Source: CAZIOH01 sp964540815
GTDB taxonomy: Bacteria > Myxococcota_A > Polyangia > Fen-1088
NCBI GenBank assembly: GCA_964540815.1
Contig: CAZIOH010000028.1
Span: forward strand, 4,364 to 68,363
DNA length: 64,000 nucleotides
Direction of reading: 5' to 3'
A program made the position numbers and the translations under genes. The notes below the pieces were generated by a model. It did not search any database and had not been told where the DNA came from. It saw nothing but the letters and a program-made list of their open reading frames with translations. Positions 1 to 8,351 of this stretch are shown here, piece after piece. The stretch's first letter is position 1; each line of letters opens with the position of its first letter.

Positions 1-1
1 C

Positions 2-874
2 CGGCGCGTCGACCCGCGCACGGGCCTCCTCGAGGTGCCGGTGGACGAGCTCGTGGTCGCGGTTCGCCACAAGGACCGCGCCGAGATCGGGCGGGTCGCG
101 GAGCGGCTCGGCCCGGCCCGCCTGGCGCAAGCCCTCCGGCGGCCGGACGCGTCCACGGTCAACGCGGCGATGGTGGGGCTGCTGGCGATCCCGGGGCGCG
201 CGCGCCTGCTGTCGGCGCTGACCGACCTCGTGGCGGGTGGCGATCCCGGCTTCACGGCCACCGCCCTGCACGCCATGGGCGAGATCCTGGCACCGCTCAC
301 CGTGAGCGATCTCGACGACTGGGAGATCCCCCCCGACGTCGTGCACGCGGCCTGCGCGGCGATGCGCACCACGCTCGCCGTGCCGGCCAACTCCACGGTC
401 AATCGCCTGGCCGCCATCGACGCGATGGCCGATGCGTCGGCGGCCTGCGCCACGGTCGTTCCCCCGCCGGAGCTCGCGGCCCTGCTGCAGGATCCGACCC
501 CGGCCATCCGGCGCGCGGCGGCGCTCATGTTGCGGCCCCAGCAGCGCCTGGCGACCGGAGGGTTCGCCTCGGGGATCCGCGACATCGACAAGTCGGTCAT
601 GGGAGCCTCGGTGGCCGCGCTCTGCGAGCTCATCGCCGTGCGCGGAGGCCCGGCCGCGGTCCCCGCCAGCGCGCGCGAGCCCATCTGGGAGCAGACCCGG
701 CAGACCGCTCGCCGGATCATCAATGCCCCCGACACCTCCGCCGATGACGCGGTCCAGATGCTGGACTGTCTCGATCCGACGCTGGCCTCGGACCGGCAGA
801 TGCTGCTGCGGATTCGAGAGCGGCGGCGGACGCCGATGGGTGATCGGGCGGCGGAAGTCCTCGGTCAGAAGTAG
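2..874 (+). CDS. HEAT-repeat-like protein, 5' end outside window
   Basis: The frame is open from the first bases of the window, so the gene very likely begins upstream; a GTG at 35 is the first start-like codon but is probably internal. The visible 290 residues are Ala/Leu/Arg-rich helices in HEAT-like pairs, for example around 'DPTPAIRRAAALML'. No catalytic motif, signal peptide or membrane segment is seen. HEAT repeats usually act as protein-protein scaffolds. The gene ends 30 bp before murJ and may be co-transcribed with it. The partner and role are unknown. Confidence 0.75.
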   Translation, partial: RRVDPRTGLLEVPVDELVVAVRHKDRAEIGRVAERLGPARLAQALRRPDASTVNAAMVGLLAIPGRARLLSALTDLVAGGDPGFTATALHAMGEILAPLTVSDLDDWEIPPDVVHAACAAMRTTLAVPANSTVNRLAAIDAMADASAACATVVPPPELAALLQDPTPAIRRAAALMLRPQQRLATGGFASGIRDIDKSVMGASVAALCELIAVRGGPAAVPASAREPIWEQTRQTARRIINAPDTSADDAVQMLDCLDPTLASDRQMLLRIRERRRTPMGDRAAEVLGQK

Positions 875-904
875 ACATGACCACGCGCGCGAGCCCAGAC
901 CCCC

Positions 905-2530
905 GTGAGTGACCCGCAGCCCGCGGCCCAATCCGGCAACGGCGGCGGCGCCGCGTCCGCCTCGGCCTCTGCCTCTGCATCCGCCTCGCTGGCCCGGGGC
1001 GCCCGCCGCGTCAGCGGCCTCACCATGCTGTCGCGCATCCTCGGGCTCGTGCGCGAGCAGATCTTCGCGCTCACGCTCGGCGCCGGGACCTACAGCGATG
1101 CGTTCCTGGCCGCCTTTCGCATTCCCAACCTCCTCCGCGATCTCTTCGCCGAGGGCGCGCTCTCGACCGCCTTCGTGCCGACCTACGTGCGCACCCTCTC
1201 GCACGAGGGCCGCGCCGCCGCCTTCGCGCTCGGCAACCGCGTCCTCACCACGCTCACGATCTATCTCGGGACGCTGGCCGCCCTCGGGATGCTCTTTCCC
1301 GGGCCCGTCGTGCACGTGGTGGCCAACGGCTTTTCGGCCGACAAGGCAGCGATGACCGCCGGCCTGGTGCGGGTCATGATGCCGTTCCTTCCCACCATCT
1401 CGCTCGCGGTGGTGGCCATGGGCGCGCTCAACGCCGAGGAGCGCTACACCGCCCCCGCTCTGGCCTCGTCGATGTTCAACCTCGCCGCCATCCTCGGCGG
1501 GACCGCCATCTGGCTGCTCCATCCTTCCTCGCTGGTGGCCGTGTTCGGGTGGGCGGGTCTGACCTTGGTCGGGGGCGTAGCTCAGCTCGGCGTGCAGATT
1601 CCACCCCTGTGGCGCCTCGGCTTCCGCCCGCGACTCTTGCCCGATCTCCGGCTCCGCGACCCGGGTACGCGCCGGATCGCGGCGCTGATGGCTCCAGCGA
1701 CGCTCGGCGTGGCCGCGGTCCAGATCAACGTGGTGGTCAGCACCGCCTTCGCGAGCCACGGCGCGCCCGGGGCCATCTCGTGGCTCGGGTACGCGTTCCG
1801 GCTGATGCAGCTGCCGATCGGGGTGTTCGGGGTAGCCATCAGCACCACCTCGCTCACGCAGCTCTCGCGCGACGCCGCCGCCGGGGATCGCGAGGCGCTG
1901 ACCGCCACGCTCCGCCGCGGGATGCAGATGGTGCTGTTCCTGACCGTCCCGTCGACGGTCGGGCTCGCCATCCTCGGCGAGCCGATCATCCGCTTGATCT
2001 TCCAGCACGGCCGCTTCACCGCCCACGCCACGGTCGAGACGGCGCGCGCGCTCACCGGCTACACGGTAGGCCTGGTGGCCTACTCCGCCATCAAGGTCGT
2101 GGCGTCGGCGTTCTACGCGCTCGGTCGCACCCGGGTGCCGCTCGCGGCCAGCCTGTCGGCGGTGGCGGCCAACCTCCTGTGGAACGTGCTCACCTTCCGA
2201 TGGCTCGGGCACATGGGCCTCGCGCTCGGCACGTCTATCGCCGCCATCGTCAACCTCGCGGTGCTGCTCGTCGCCCTGCACCTGCGGGTGGGGCGGGTGG
2301 TGAACGGCGCGTTCCTCGCGGCGCTCGTGCGCATCGTGGCGTCGGCGGCCCTCATGGGGGGCCTGCTGTGGCCCATCGAGCGGGCGCTCGACGCCTGGCT
2401 CGCGCCGGGACTGCTCGCCAGCGCCGTCTGCGTGATGGTGCCGGTCCTGGTCGGGGTCACGGCCTACTTCGGGTGCACGCGGCTCCTCCGGGTCGCCGAG
2501 GCGCGCACCTTGCTTCGCCGGTTCGGGTAG
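905..2530 (+). CDS. murJ: MurJ/MviN lipid II flippase
   Basis: This 541-residue polytopic membrane protein matches the MurJ (MviN) family, which flips lipid II across the inner membrane for peptidoglycan synthesis. After an Ala/Ser-rich N-terminal tail (about residues 1-30) comes the family hallmark 'SRILGLVREQIFA' followed by 'SDAFLAAFRIPNLLRDLF' and 'EGALSTAFVP'. Some 13-14 hydrophobic segments follow, a normal MOP-superfamily layout and length. The start is GTG at 905; the Ser/Ala stretch 'SASASASASA' comes from a short gcctcg-type repeat. The downstream region carries a MITE-like insertion, so this gene probably ends its transcription unit. Confidence 0.95.
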   Translation: MSDPQPAAQSGNGGGAASASASASASASLARGARRVSGLTMLSRILGLVREQIFALTLGAGTYSDAFLAAFRIPNLLRDLFAEGALSTAFVPTYVRTLSHEGRAAAFALGNRVLTTLTIYLGTLAALGMLFPGPVVHVVANGFSADKAAMTAGLVRVMMPFLPTISLAVVAMGALNAEERYTAPALASSMFNLAAILGGTAIWLLHPSSLVAVFGWAGLTLVGGVAQLGVQIPPLWRLGFRPRLLPDLRLRDPGTRRIAALMAPATLGVAAVQINVVVSTAFASHGAPGAISWLGYAFRLMQLPIGVFGVAISTTSLTQLSRDAAAGDREALTATLRRGMQMVLFLTVPSTVGLAILGEPIIRLIFQHGRFTAHATVETARALTGYTVGLVAYSAIKVVASAFYALGRTRVPLAASLSAVAANLLWNVLTFRWLGHMGLALGTSIAAIVNLAVLLVALHLRVGRVVNGAFLAALVRIVASAALMGGLLWPIERALDAWLAPGLLASAVCVMVPVLVGVTAYFGCTRLLRVAEARTLLRRFG

Positions 2531-2585
2531 CCGCCGGAGGCCGGGCCTTCGCGGAGCTGGGATTGGCCAGCTCCCGGGCTTCCGG

Positions 2586-2750
2586 CTAGTGTCCTGTCTG
2601 AGAAATCCCTTGCATATGTCGACGACGATCCAGCCCGGCCACTGCGTTGCTTCTCCTCACCGTACCTACGGGAATGCCTCGTCGTCGCGCCTTGCGGCCG
2701 GCCCGGCTTGTCGACGACATATGCAACCTATTTCTCAGACAGGACACTAG
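2586..2750. mobile_element. MITE-like palindromic element (about 165 bp)
   Basis: The two ends are inverted copies of each other. Bases 2586-2626 match the reverse complement of 2710-2750 at 37 of 41 positions, beginning with CTAGTGTCCTGTCTGAGAAA. The outer CTAG is itself palindromic and could be a 4-bp target duplication or TA plus terminal bases. The interior (2627-2709) has weaker internal symmetry and encodes nothing recognisable. Size, long terminal repeats and lack of a transposase are typical of a miniature inverted-repeat element moved in trans by an IS transposase. The family is not identified. Confidence 0.8.
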
Positions 2751-2760
2751 AAACCGCGCC

Positions 2761-3588
2761 ATGCCCGTGCTCCCGGTCCGGTTGCAGCTCTCCTGCCTGT
2801 TCGCGCTCGCCTGCGGCTTGGTCCTCGCGGCAGGGCCCCGCCCGGCCCGCGCCGAGCCCTGGATCTACCGCCCGATCACCTTGCCCTCCGGCCGGGTGGA
2901 GCTCGATCTCGGGTTCGCGCTCGGTCACGTCGGTGGCGATGCCCCCCTCACCGGGCCGGGGATGAACCTGGAGCTCGCCTTCGCGGCCTCCTCCAGCCTC
3001 GAGCTCGGGGTGCGCACCGGCGGCCGGATCGGGCACGCGGGCCGGGTCCTGCGCGCCGACGAGTACGCGCGCTTGTTCGACACCGAGACCTACGGCTCCA
3101 TCGCCGACGGCGGTGGCTTCACCTCCGACCCGCTCGCCAACCCCGAGATTCACCTGCGGGCGGCCCTGGTGCGCGGTCCGGTGCTGCAACTGGCGTTCGA
3201 GAGCCGGTTCTTCCTGCCCATCGAGGACGGCTCCCGCTTCGGGCTGATGCTGGCACTGCCCCTCTGGCTGCGCATCGGCTCGGTCCGCCTCGACACCGGC
3301 GTGTACGTCCCCATCGTGTTCACCGAACCCGACACCACCACGGTCGTCAGCCTGCCGCTCGCCATCTGGATCCAGGCGTCGTCGCGGCTACACCTCGGGC
3401 CCGACTTCGGGGTGCGCATCTGGAGCCACGGCGGCGGCGAGACCACCACCTATCCCTTTGGCTTCGGCGTCGGCTACGCGGTCGGACCGTCGACCGACCT
3501 GCGGCTCCGGGCCTTCTTCCGGGACGTCGGCGGCTCCGAGGGGGCCCGGGACTTCGGCCTCGGGATCGGGTTTCAGTTCAGGACCTGA
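2761..3588 (+). CDS. Putative outer-membrane/secreted beta-rich protein
   Basis: A 275-residue protein with a clear Sec signal peptide: 'MPVLPVRLQL', then a hydrophobic core, then an Ala-x-Ala site near residue 31 ('ARAEPW'). The mature part alternates hydrophobic and polar residues, with repeated Gly/Tyr/Phe and a C-terminal aromatic strand 'GLGIGFQF', as in small outer-membrane barrels. ATG 2761 is chosen because the signal peptide starts there, although the frame stays open back to 2647 inside the mobile element. The ATG lies only 10 bp after that element and has no visible Shine-Dalgarno. The family is not recognised. Confidence 0.7.
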   Translation: MPVLPVRLQLSCLFALACGLVLAAGPRPARAEPWIYRPITLPSGRVELDLGFALGHVGGDAPLTGPGMNLELAFAASSSLELGVRTGGRIGHAGRVLRADEYARLFDTETYGSIADGGGFTSDPLANPEIHLRAALVRGPVLQLAFESRFFLPIEDGSRFGLMLALPLWLRIGSVRLDTGVYVPIVFTEPDTTTVVSLPLAIWIQASSRLHLGPDFGVRIWSHGGGETTTYPFGFGVGYAVGPSTDLRLRAFFRDVGGSEGARDFGLGIGFQFRT

Positions 3589-3608
3589 GCCGGCCCGCCC
3601 CACAGCCG

Positions 3609-3670
3609 TCACAGACGTTCACAGTCACTCCTCACAGGCGTTCACATTCGCTTCTCACAGGCGTTCGTGG
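3609..3670. repeat. 23-bp tandem repeat running into a stop codon
   Basis: Two full 23-bp units (3609-3631 and 3632-3654, pattern TCACAGRCGTTCACA plus 8 bp) are followed by a partial third copy from 3655. The third copy supplies the last codons and the TGA of the minus-strand nucleotidase gene. The array lies between two convergent genes. Confidence 0.7.
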
Positions 3671-5289
3671 GGCATGCGATCGCGCGGTCCCCGGAAGTAC
3701 TGCATCGGCGAGTAGAAGCGCAGGTTCGAGACCCGGCTGGTGTAGATGCAGGCGTAGGCCTCGACCTGTTCGCCGAACTTGCTGATCTCGTAGCCCTCCC
3801 GGAAGATCGGCCCCCAGTGCTGGTTGAACGCCAGGTCCGACTCGCGCTCGGCCGTGCGGTGCTCGGTCCGCACCCGCTTGAGCTCGACCCGCAGCCGATC
3901 GATGTCGTCCTTGACGGCGCGCTGGGCGGCGTAGAGCCGGTTGTTCACGTCGTCCCCCTCGCTCGGCAGGTCGCTGTCGAGCCGCAGCAGGCTCCGCATG
4001 GCGGACTGCCGCTCGTGCAGCTCGGCGTCGAGCTCCACCAGGCGCGCGTCGAGCCGGTCGAGGGCCACGAGCCGGGACCTCTGCCCCTCGGAGGTGGTGA
4101 TCTCGTGCTCGAGCTCCTGCACCACCATGGCGGTGCGCCAGCTCGACGACTTGCGCGAGCGCAGCATGTCCCCGTAGATGTGGTCCCCCACGAAGAGCAC
4201 GCTGTCCCCCGAAGCGCGCGCCCGCACCTCGAACTGCTTGAGGTTCCCCCCCGAGTAGATGCGCCCGCGCACGAACGGCCCGTCCGCGCTGCGCTCCACC
4301 GGAAGGCCGTCCCCGTCGAGCTCGACGAACGGGTGCTCCTCGGTGAAGAACTCCGGCTTGGCGGCGGAGACCACGATCACGTCGAAGTAGCTCCGCCAGG
4401 CCGGGTAGGCGTCCATCTGCCCGTCGAGCAGGTGGGCCATCACCGGATCGGTGTAGTCCCATGCCGAGTTGGTGAGCAGGAACAGCCGCTTCCCGGACGA
4501 GCGCAGCTTGTGCAGCGTCTCGGCCAGGTGCGGGTCGTGCGTGATGTAGTTGGCGATGTTGGCGCGCACGTGCTCCTTGATCGAGCCGTCGCGGTGCGCG
4601 AGGTCGATGCACTCGCGGATGTTCTCCCACAAGGTCGCGTAGTCGGGCTTGGCCGCCACCTCGTGGTGGTCGAAGTAGTCGACGAGGCAGATGTAAAGGA
4701 CGGCCTCCGGCAGCGCGAACAGGGTGTCGATCCAGGCGTAGCGCCGGGTCGACAGCCGGACGCGCTCGCGCTGGTAGAGCTCGGTGATGCGGTGACGATC
4801 GACCGCGCCGAGCCCGTGGCGCGCGCGCCCCGGAAAGCCGTAGCGGTCGGGCTTGAAGACGTTGCCGTTGGCCTTGTCGATCACCAGCCCACGAATCGCC
4901 AGGGCCGGATCGTAGGCGAGGTGCCGGATGGCCTCCGGGTAGCCCTTGTTCACCACCAGCTTGTCGAGGGTGGCCCGCATCGACAGCTCCTCGATGGCGG
5001 CCTGGTTGTAGATCGCGAGGGTGTAGTCCATGTCGAACCCGACCATCTCGATCCGGTCGAGCCGAAGGTTGCGGTTGACGTAGACCCGGCTCTTGCGCGG
5101 TGCCTCGAGCGACCGGATGGCGGGTGGGGCGCTGGCCTGCTGGCGGTTTCCTTCCCCCGGTTCGTGCCCGTCGTGCGCGGGCCCTTCGGGATGCAGGACG
5201 GATGGGGCAGGCTCGAGCTCGGACCGCGCCTCGGACTGCGAAAGGGTCGGAAGCACCACCGCCTCGCCGACGGAAGACATTGACTTCAT
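3655..5289 (-). CDS. HAD-superfamily (subfamily IG) 5'-nucleotidase
   Basis: About 544 residues, related to the cytosolic purine 5'-nucleotidase (cN-II-like, HAD-IG) family, which hydrolyses nucleoside monophosphates. HAD motif I is intact as 'GFDMDYTLAIYN' (nucleophile and acid/base Asp). Motif II is 'FLLTNSAWDYTDPVM', and the acidic C-terminal motif is 'VLFVGDHIYGDMLRS'. A coiled-coil-like Arg/Leu/Glu segment follows near residues 400-470. The first 70 or so residues are Pro/Ser/Glu-rich and probably disordered. The start is ambiguous among TTG 5301, ATG 5289 and ATG 5280; ATG 5289 is chosen. The 3' end overlaps a tandem repeat. Confidence 0.85.
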   Translation of the reverse strand: MKSMSSVGEAVVLPTLSQSEARSELEPAPSVLHPEGPAHDGHEPGEGNRQQASAPPAIRSLEAPRKSRVYVNRNLRLDRIEMVGFDMDYTLAIYNQAAIEELSMRATLDKLVVNKGYPEAIRHLAYDPALAIRGLVIDKANGNVFKPDRYGFPGRARHGLGAVDRHRITELYQRERVRLSTRRYAWIDTLFALPEAVLYICLVDYFDHHEVAAKPDYATLWENIRECIDLAHRDGSIKEHVRANIANYITHDPHLAETLHKLRSSGKRLFLLTNSAWDYTDPVMAHLLDGQMDAYPAWRSYFDVIVVSAAKPEFFTEEHPFVELDGDGLPVERSADGPFVRGRIYSGGNLKQFEVRARASGDSVLFVGDHIYGDMLRSRKSSSWRTAMVVQELEHEITTSEGQRSRLVALDRLDARLVELDAELHERQSAMRSLLRLDSDLPSEGDDVNNRLYAAQRAVKDDIDRLRVELKRVRTEHRTAERESDLAFNQHWGPIFREGYEISKFGEQVEAYACIYTSRVSNLRFYSPMQYFRGPRDRMPHERL

Positions 5290-5479
5290 CGTAGCACTCA
5301 AATTTCACGCCACCGCCTGCTGCGCCAGAGCCACGGCCCGAGGGTTGCTGGTTCGGCGCGGTTATCGCTGCTCGTCAGAAACCGTTGCCGGATTGAGGCG
5401 CCCGGGCCGCGGTGAATGCCGGGGTGGACGCCAGCGGCCGGCTTGACTCCCCCACGCGCCCGGGCGAAAGTCCGCGCCG

Positions 5480-5532
5480 TTCCTGGTCGTCTTTCCTGGT
5501 CGTCTTTCCGGTCGTCTTTCCGTCGTCTTTCC
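5480..5532 (+). repeat. Shrinking short tandem repeat upstream of leuB
   Basis: Four consecutive units of TTCC(TG)GTCGTCT with lengths 13, 13, 12 and 11 bp, ending in TTCC at 5532. They lie 20 bp before the leuB ATG and would sit in or next to its leader. Each unit differs from the one before by single-base losses. Confidence 0.75.
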
Positions 5533-5551
5533 ATGTCCCAGAGAGGTCGTC

Positions 5552-6625
5552 ATGCGCGCCGCAATTGCAGTCCTGCCAGGTGATGGAATCGGGCCCGAGG
5601 TGGTGGCGGAGGGCCTCGCGGTCCTCGAGGCGGTGGGGAGGCGCTTCGGACACACCTTCACGACCCGCTCGGCGGACATCGGCGGGGTGGCCATCGATCG
5701 ATCGGGGACGGCGCTGCCCCCCGAGACCCTCGAGCTCGCGCGCGCCTCCGACGCGGTGCTGCTCGGTGCGGTCGGAGGGCCGAAGTGGGACGATCCCAAG
5801 GCCAAGGTGCGCCCCGAGCAGGGGCTCCTCGCCATCCGGAAGGGCCTCGGTCTCTACGCGAACCTTCGTCCGGTGGCGGTCGACCGCCACCTGCTCGCGG
5901 CGTCGACCTTGCGCCCGGAGGTGCTGGTGGGCGTGGACATGATCGTCGTCCGCGAGCTGACGGGAGGGATCTACTTCGGCGAGAAGGTCCGCGAGGCGGA
6001 TCGCGCGTCCGACGCCTGCGTCTACACGGTGGCCGAGGTCGAGCGCATCGTGCGGGTGGCCGCCAAGCTGGCCCGCGGGCGCAAGAAGAAGCTGACCTCG
6101 GTGGACAAGGCCAACGTGCTCGAGACCTCTCGGCTCTGGCGGGAGGTCACGGTGCGGGTGATGCGCGACGAGTTCCCGGACGTGAGCCTCTCGCACATGC
6201 TGGTCGACGCGTGTGCCATGCACCTCATCCGGCGACCAACCGACTTCGACGTGATCGTCACCGAGAACATGTTCGGCGACATCCTGACCGACGAGGCCTC
6301 CATGCTGGTCGGCTCCATGGGGATGCTGCCGTCCGCCTCGCTCGGGGATGGAACCCGCGGCCTTTACGAGCCCATCCACGGCTCGGCCCCCGACATCGCG
6401 GGCAAGGGCATCGCCAACCCCTACGCGACGATCCTCAGCGTGGCCATGCTGCTCCGCCACTCCCTCGGACTGACCGAGGAGGCCGAGGCGGTCGAGCGGG
6501 CGGTCTCCGCCAGCATCGTGGCCGGGGTGTTGCCCGGGGATCTCGCGATGGCGGCGCCGGCGGGGGCCACCTCCGCCAGCACGGCCGCGGCGGGCGCCGC
6601 CGTGGCTGAGCGCATCCGCGGCTGA
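5552..6625 (+). CDS. leuB: 3-isopropylmalate dehydrogenase
   Basis: A 357-residue isocitrate/isopropylmalate dehydrogenase family enzyme. It oxidatively decarboxylates 3-isopropylmalate with NAD+ in leucine biosynthesis in the cytoplasm. Visible family features are N-terminal 'VLPGDGIGPEVV', 'GAVGGPKWDD', the substrate arginines in 'GLGLYANLRPV', the active-site region 'ELTGGIYFGE', the metal site 'TENMFGDILTDEASML', and the coenzyme loop 'EPIHGSAPDIAGKGIANP'. The length is normal. The ATG follows GAGAGG at a reasonable spacing. leuA, leuC and leuD are not adjacent, so the gene appears free-standing. Confidence 0.95.
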   Translation: MRAAIAVLPGDGIGPEVVAEGLAVLEAVGRRFGHTFTTRSADIGGVAIDRSGTALPPETLELARASDAVLLGAVGGPKWDDPKAKVRPEQGLLAIRKGLGLYANLRPVAVDRHLLAASTLRPEVLVGVDMIVVRELTGGIYFGEKVREADRASDACVYTVAEVERIVRVAAKLARGRKKKLTSVDKANVLETSRLWREVTVRVMRDEFPDVSLSHMLVDACAMHLIRRPTDFDVIVTENMFGDILTDEASMLVGSMGMLPSASLGDGTRGLYEPIHGSAPDIAGKGIANPYATILSVAMLLRHSLGLTEEAEAVERAVSASIVAGVLPGDLAMAAPAGATSASTAAAGAAVAERIRG

Positions 6626-7044
6626 GATGCGGCAGGAGGCCCTTCGCGTCACTCCGCCGCCTCATGGATGAGGTATGGAGGGCTCCTACCTATCGGAGCC
6701 CCGAAAATTTGCGAACCTCGACTTCCAGATTAGCGGTTGTTATCCTGAATATCCAGTGAGTACCCGCATCGGTGAAGTCCTTGTCGCACGGTCAGCGTAT
6801 TAGCGAGCGCATTACCGAGCGCCTTTGCACCGAGCCGGTCTGGTCGCCGGCGCCTCATCCGGTCATGTCCGGTTCCCTCCGCGGTCCGAACTGGATCGAT
6901 CTCCCAGGCGCAATGGCGTGGAGCGTGTCCCCACGACGCCCATGGCCACGCGTGCGCCCAACGACAGTCGACAGTCGCAATCAGATAGCCGTCCGATACC
7001 GATAGGTGCCTGGCGCCGCAGTCCGTGAACCAAGGAGAACGCAG
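6626..7044. other. 419-bp gap without a convincing gene
   Basis: An AT-richer stretch (about 6690-6830) lies between leuB and the RRM protein gene. Open frames here have unlike codon use and no recognisable product. It may contain the RRM gene promoter and a long 5' leader, but I see no clear -35/-10 pair. Confidence 0.5.
7032..7037 (+). promoter_or_regulatory. Shine-Dalgarno deciding the RRM protein start
   Basis: AAGGAG lies 7 bp before ATG 7045. It rules out an in-frame upstream ATG at 7006, which would add 13 non-conserved residues. Confidence 0.8.
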
Positions 7045-7497
7045 ATGGGAACGAGGCTTTACGTAGGAAACTTGTCGTACAACGTCACCGAGCCAGAGCT
7101 TCGCGAGGTCTTCGCCGAAAACGGGCGGAACGTCGTCGAGGTCAAGATCGTCATGGACCGGGAGACCGGTCGACCGCGCGGGTTCGCGTTCGTCGAGATG
7201 GGCTCGGCCGAGGACGCCTCGGCGGCGATCGAGACCCTGACCGGCCGCGCCGTGCAGGGACGACCCATCAGCGTGAGTGAGGCTCGCGAGCGCACGCCGC
7301 GCTCCGGTGGTGGTGGTGGCGGCGGTGGTGGTTGGAGCGGCGGGGCAGGCGGCGGCGGTGGTGGCGGCGCAGGCGGCGGCTACGGCGGCGGAGGAGGTGG
7401 CGGTGGTCGGGGCGGCTACGGTGGTGGTGGGGGCGGCGGCCGCGGGGGGCGCGGGGGCGAGGGCGGTGGCGGGCGCGGCCGGCGCGGCGACTGGTAG
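7045..7497 (+). CDS. Glycine-rich RRM RNA-binding protein
   Basis: A 150-residue protein with one RNA recognition motif (residues 1-80) and a Gly-rich tail. RNP2 is 'LYVGNLSY' and RNP1 is 'RGFAFVEM', both intact. The tail (about residues 88-150) is almost pure Gly with scattered Arg, Tyr and Trp, ending in RGG-like runs. This layout is that of bacterial and plant glycine-rich RNA-binding proteins, often linked to cold or stress RNA chaperoning. The start is ATG 7045, preceded by AAGGAG at 7032-7037. The tail is a low-complexity GGT/GGC repeat at the DNA level. Confidence 0.9.
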   Translation: MGTRLYVGNLSYNVTEPELREVFAENGRNVVEVKIVMDRETGRPRGFAFVEMGSAEDASAAIETLTGRAVQGRPISVSEARERTPRSGGGGGGGGGWSGGAGGGGGGGAGGGYGGGGGGGGRGGYGGGGGGGRGGRGGEGGGGRGRRGDW

Positions 7498-7525
7498 ACC
7501 ACCGACGGCGCGATGACCGCGGGTT

Positions 7526-7549
7526 GCGTGAGGTGGTTTCACCTCACGC
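7526..7549. terminator. Hairpin between convergent genes
   Basis: A perfect 10-bp stem (GCGTGAGGTG / CACCTCACGC) with a GTTT loop lies between the convergent RRM and Crp/Fnr genes. It lacks a T-run, so it may be a weak or factor-assisted bidirectional terminator or an mRNA 3'-end stabiliser. Confidence 0.55.
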
Positions 7550-7569
7550 GCACCGATACGCAGCGCCCT

Positions 7570-8265
7570 TCAGGCGAGGGCCTTCAAGCCTTCGCGATCC
7601 GCCAGGATGACCTTGCGTCCCTCGGTCTGAATCAGGCCCCTGCGCTTGAACTGGGAGAGCGTCAGCGACACCGTCTCGCGCGTCGAGCCGATGAGGTTGG
7701 CCATCTCCTGGTGGGTGATCTTGAGGCCCACCACCAGACCCCGCACGTCCTCGATCCCGTGGTGAATCCCGAGGTCGAGCAGCAGCTCCGCCAGTTTCGC
7801 GCCGACGTCCTTGAAGATGAGCTGCTCCATCCGCGACTCGAGATCCTTGCGCCGCGAGATGAGGGCGCGCGTGAACGAGTGAGCGGTCTGGGCGGAGGAT
7901 TGCAGGGCCTGATCCAGGGTCTCGCGATCCACCTCCACCGCCACCGTCGCCTCCATGGCCTCGGCCATCTCCTCGCGGGGCCCCCCTTCGAGGAGGCAGG
8001 GCTCGCCGAAGAAGTCTCCGGTGGCGCGATAGGCGAGGGTCAGCTCCTTGCCGTCCCGGGTCACCTTCGAGATCTTCACCCGCCCCTGCGCCACGAAGAA
8101 GATCCCCTGGGCGCGATCCCCCGGCAAGTACACGACTTGCCGCGGACGGTAGGCTGCCGTCTTGGCGCCCGGGAGCAAGGATTGCACCGCGTCGACGGAG
8201 ACGCGCGAGAGCACGTCACACTTTCGTAGCAAACTCAGCGTTCGCTTCTCTTCGGCGGTCGGCAT
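7570..8265 (-). CDS. Crp/Fnr-family transcriptional regulator
   Basis: A 231-residue regulator with an N-terminal cyclic-nucleotide-binding-type beta barrel (about 10-130, with 'GIFFVAQGRVKISKV' and 'GDFFGEPCLLEGG'). A dimerisation helix and a C-terminal winged helix follow ('ITHQEMANLIGSTRETVS', then 'FKRRGLI'). It lacks the cysteine cluster of oxygen-sensing FNR, so it is closer to the Crp-like group; the ligand cannot be read from sequence. It faces the RRM gene convergently across a hairpin and is probably monocistronic. Confidence 0.9.
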   Translation of the reverse strand: MPTAEEKRTLSLLRKCDVLSRVSVDAVQSLLPGAKTAAYRPRQVVYLPGDRAQGIFFVAQGRVKISKVTRDGKELTLAYRATGDFFGEPCLLEGGPREEMAEAMEATVAVEVDRETLDQALQSSAQTAHSFTRALISRRKDLESRMEQLIFKDVGAKLAELLLDLGIHHGIEDVRGLVVGLKITHQEMANLIGSTRETVSLTLSQFKRRGLIQTEGRKVILADREGLKALA

Positions 8266-8351
8266 AGAAGACTCGGGAGTGAGCGTAGCAAGTCAGGGGT
8301 TTACGGACAACGCGTATTTGGTTGGTTAGATCACGAAGTATTTCCCTGATG

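Noticed and set aside
2647..2760. An N-terminal extension of the outer-membrane protein inside the mobile element
   Set aside because: The residues are Arg-rich and precede a complete signal peptide, so the extension is probably not native.
3667..5283. A 538-codon open frame antisense to the 5'-nucleotidase
   Set aside because: No motifs, while the opposite strand has intact HAD motifs.
6772..7005. A 77-codon frame upstream of the RRM gene
   Set aside because: Unlike codon use, no Shine-Dalgarno and no recognisable product.
7300..7490. Short GGT/GGC repeats resembling a CRISPR or satellite
   Set aside because: They are in frame and encode the Gly-rich tail of the RRM protein; no spacer structure.
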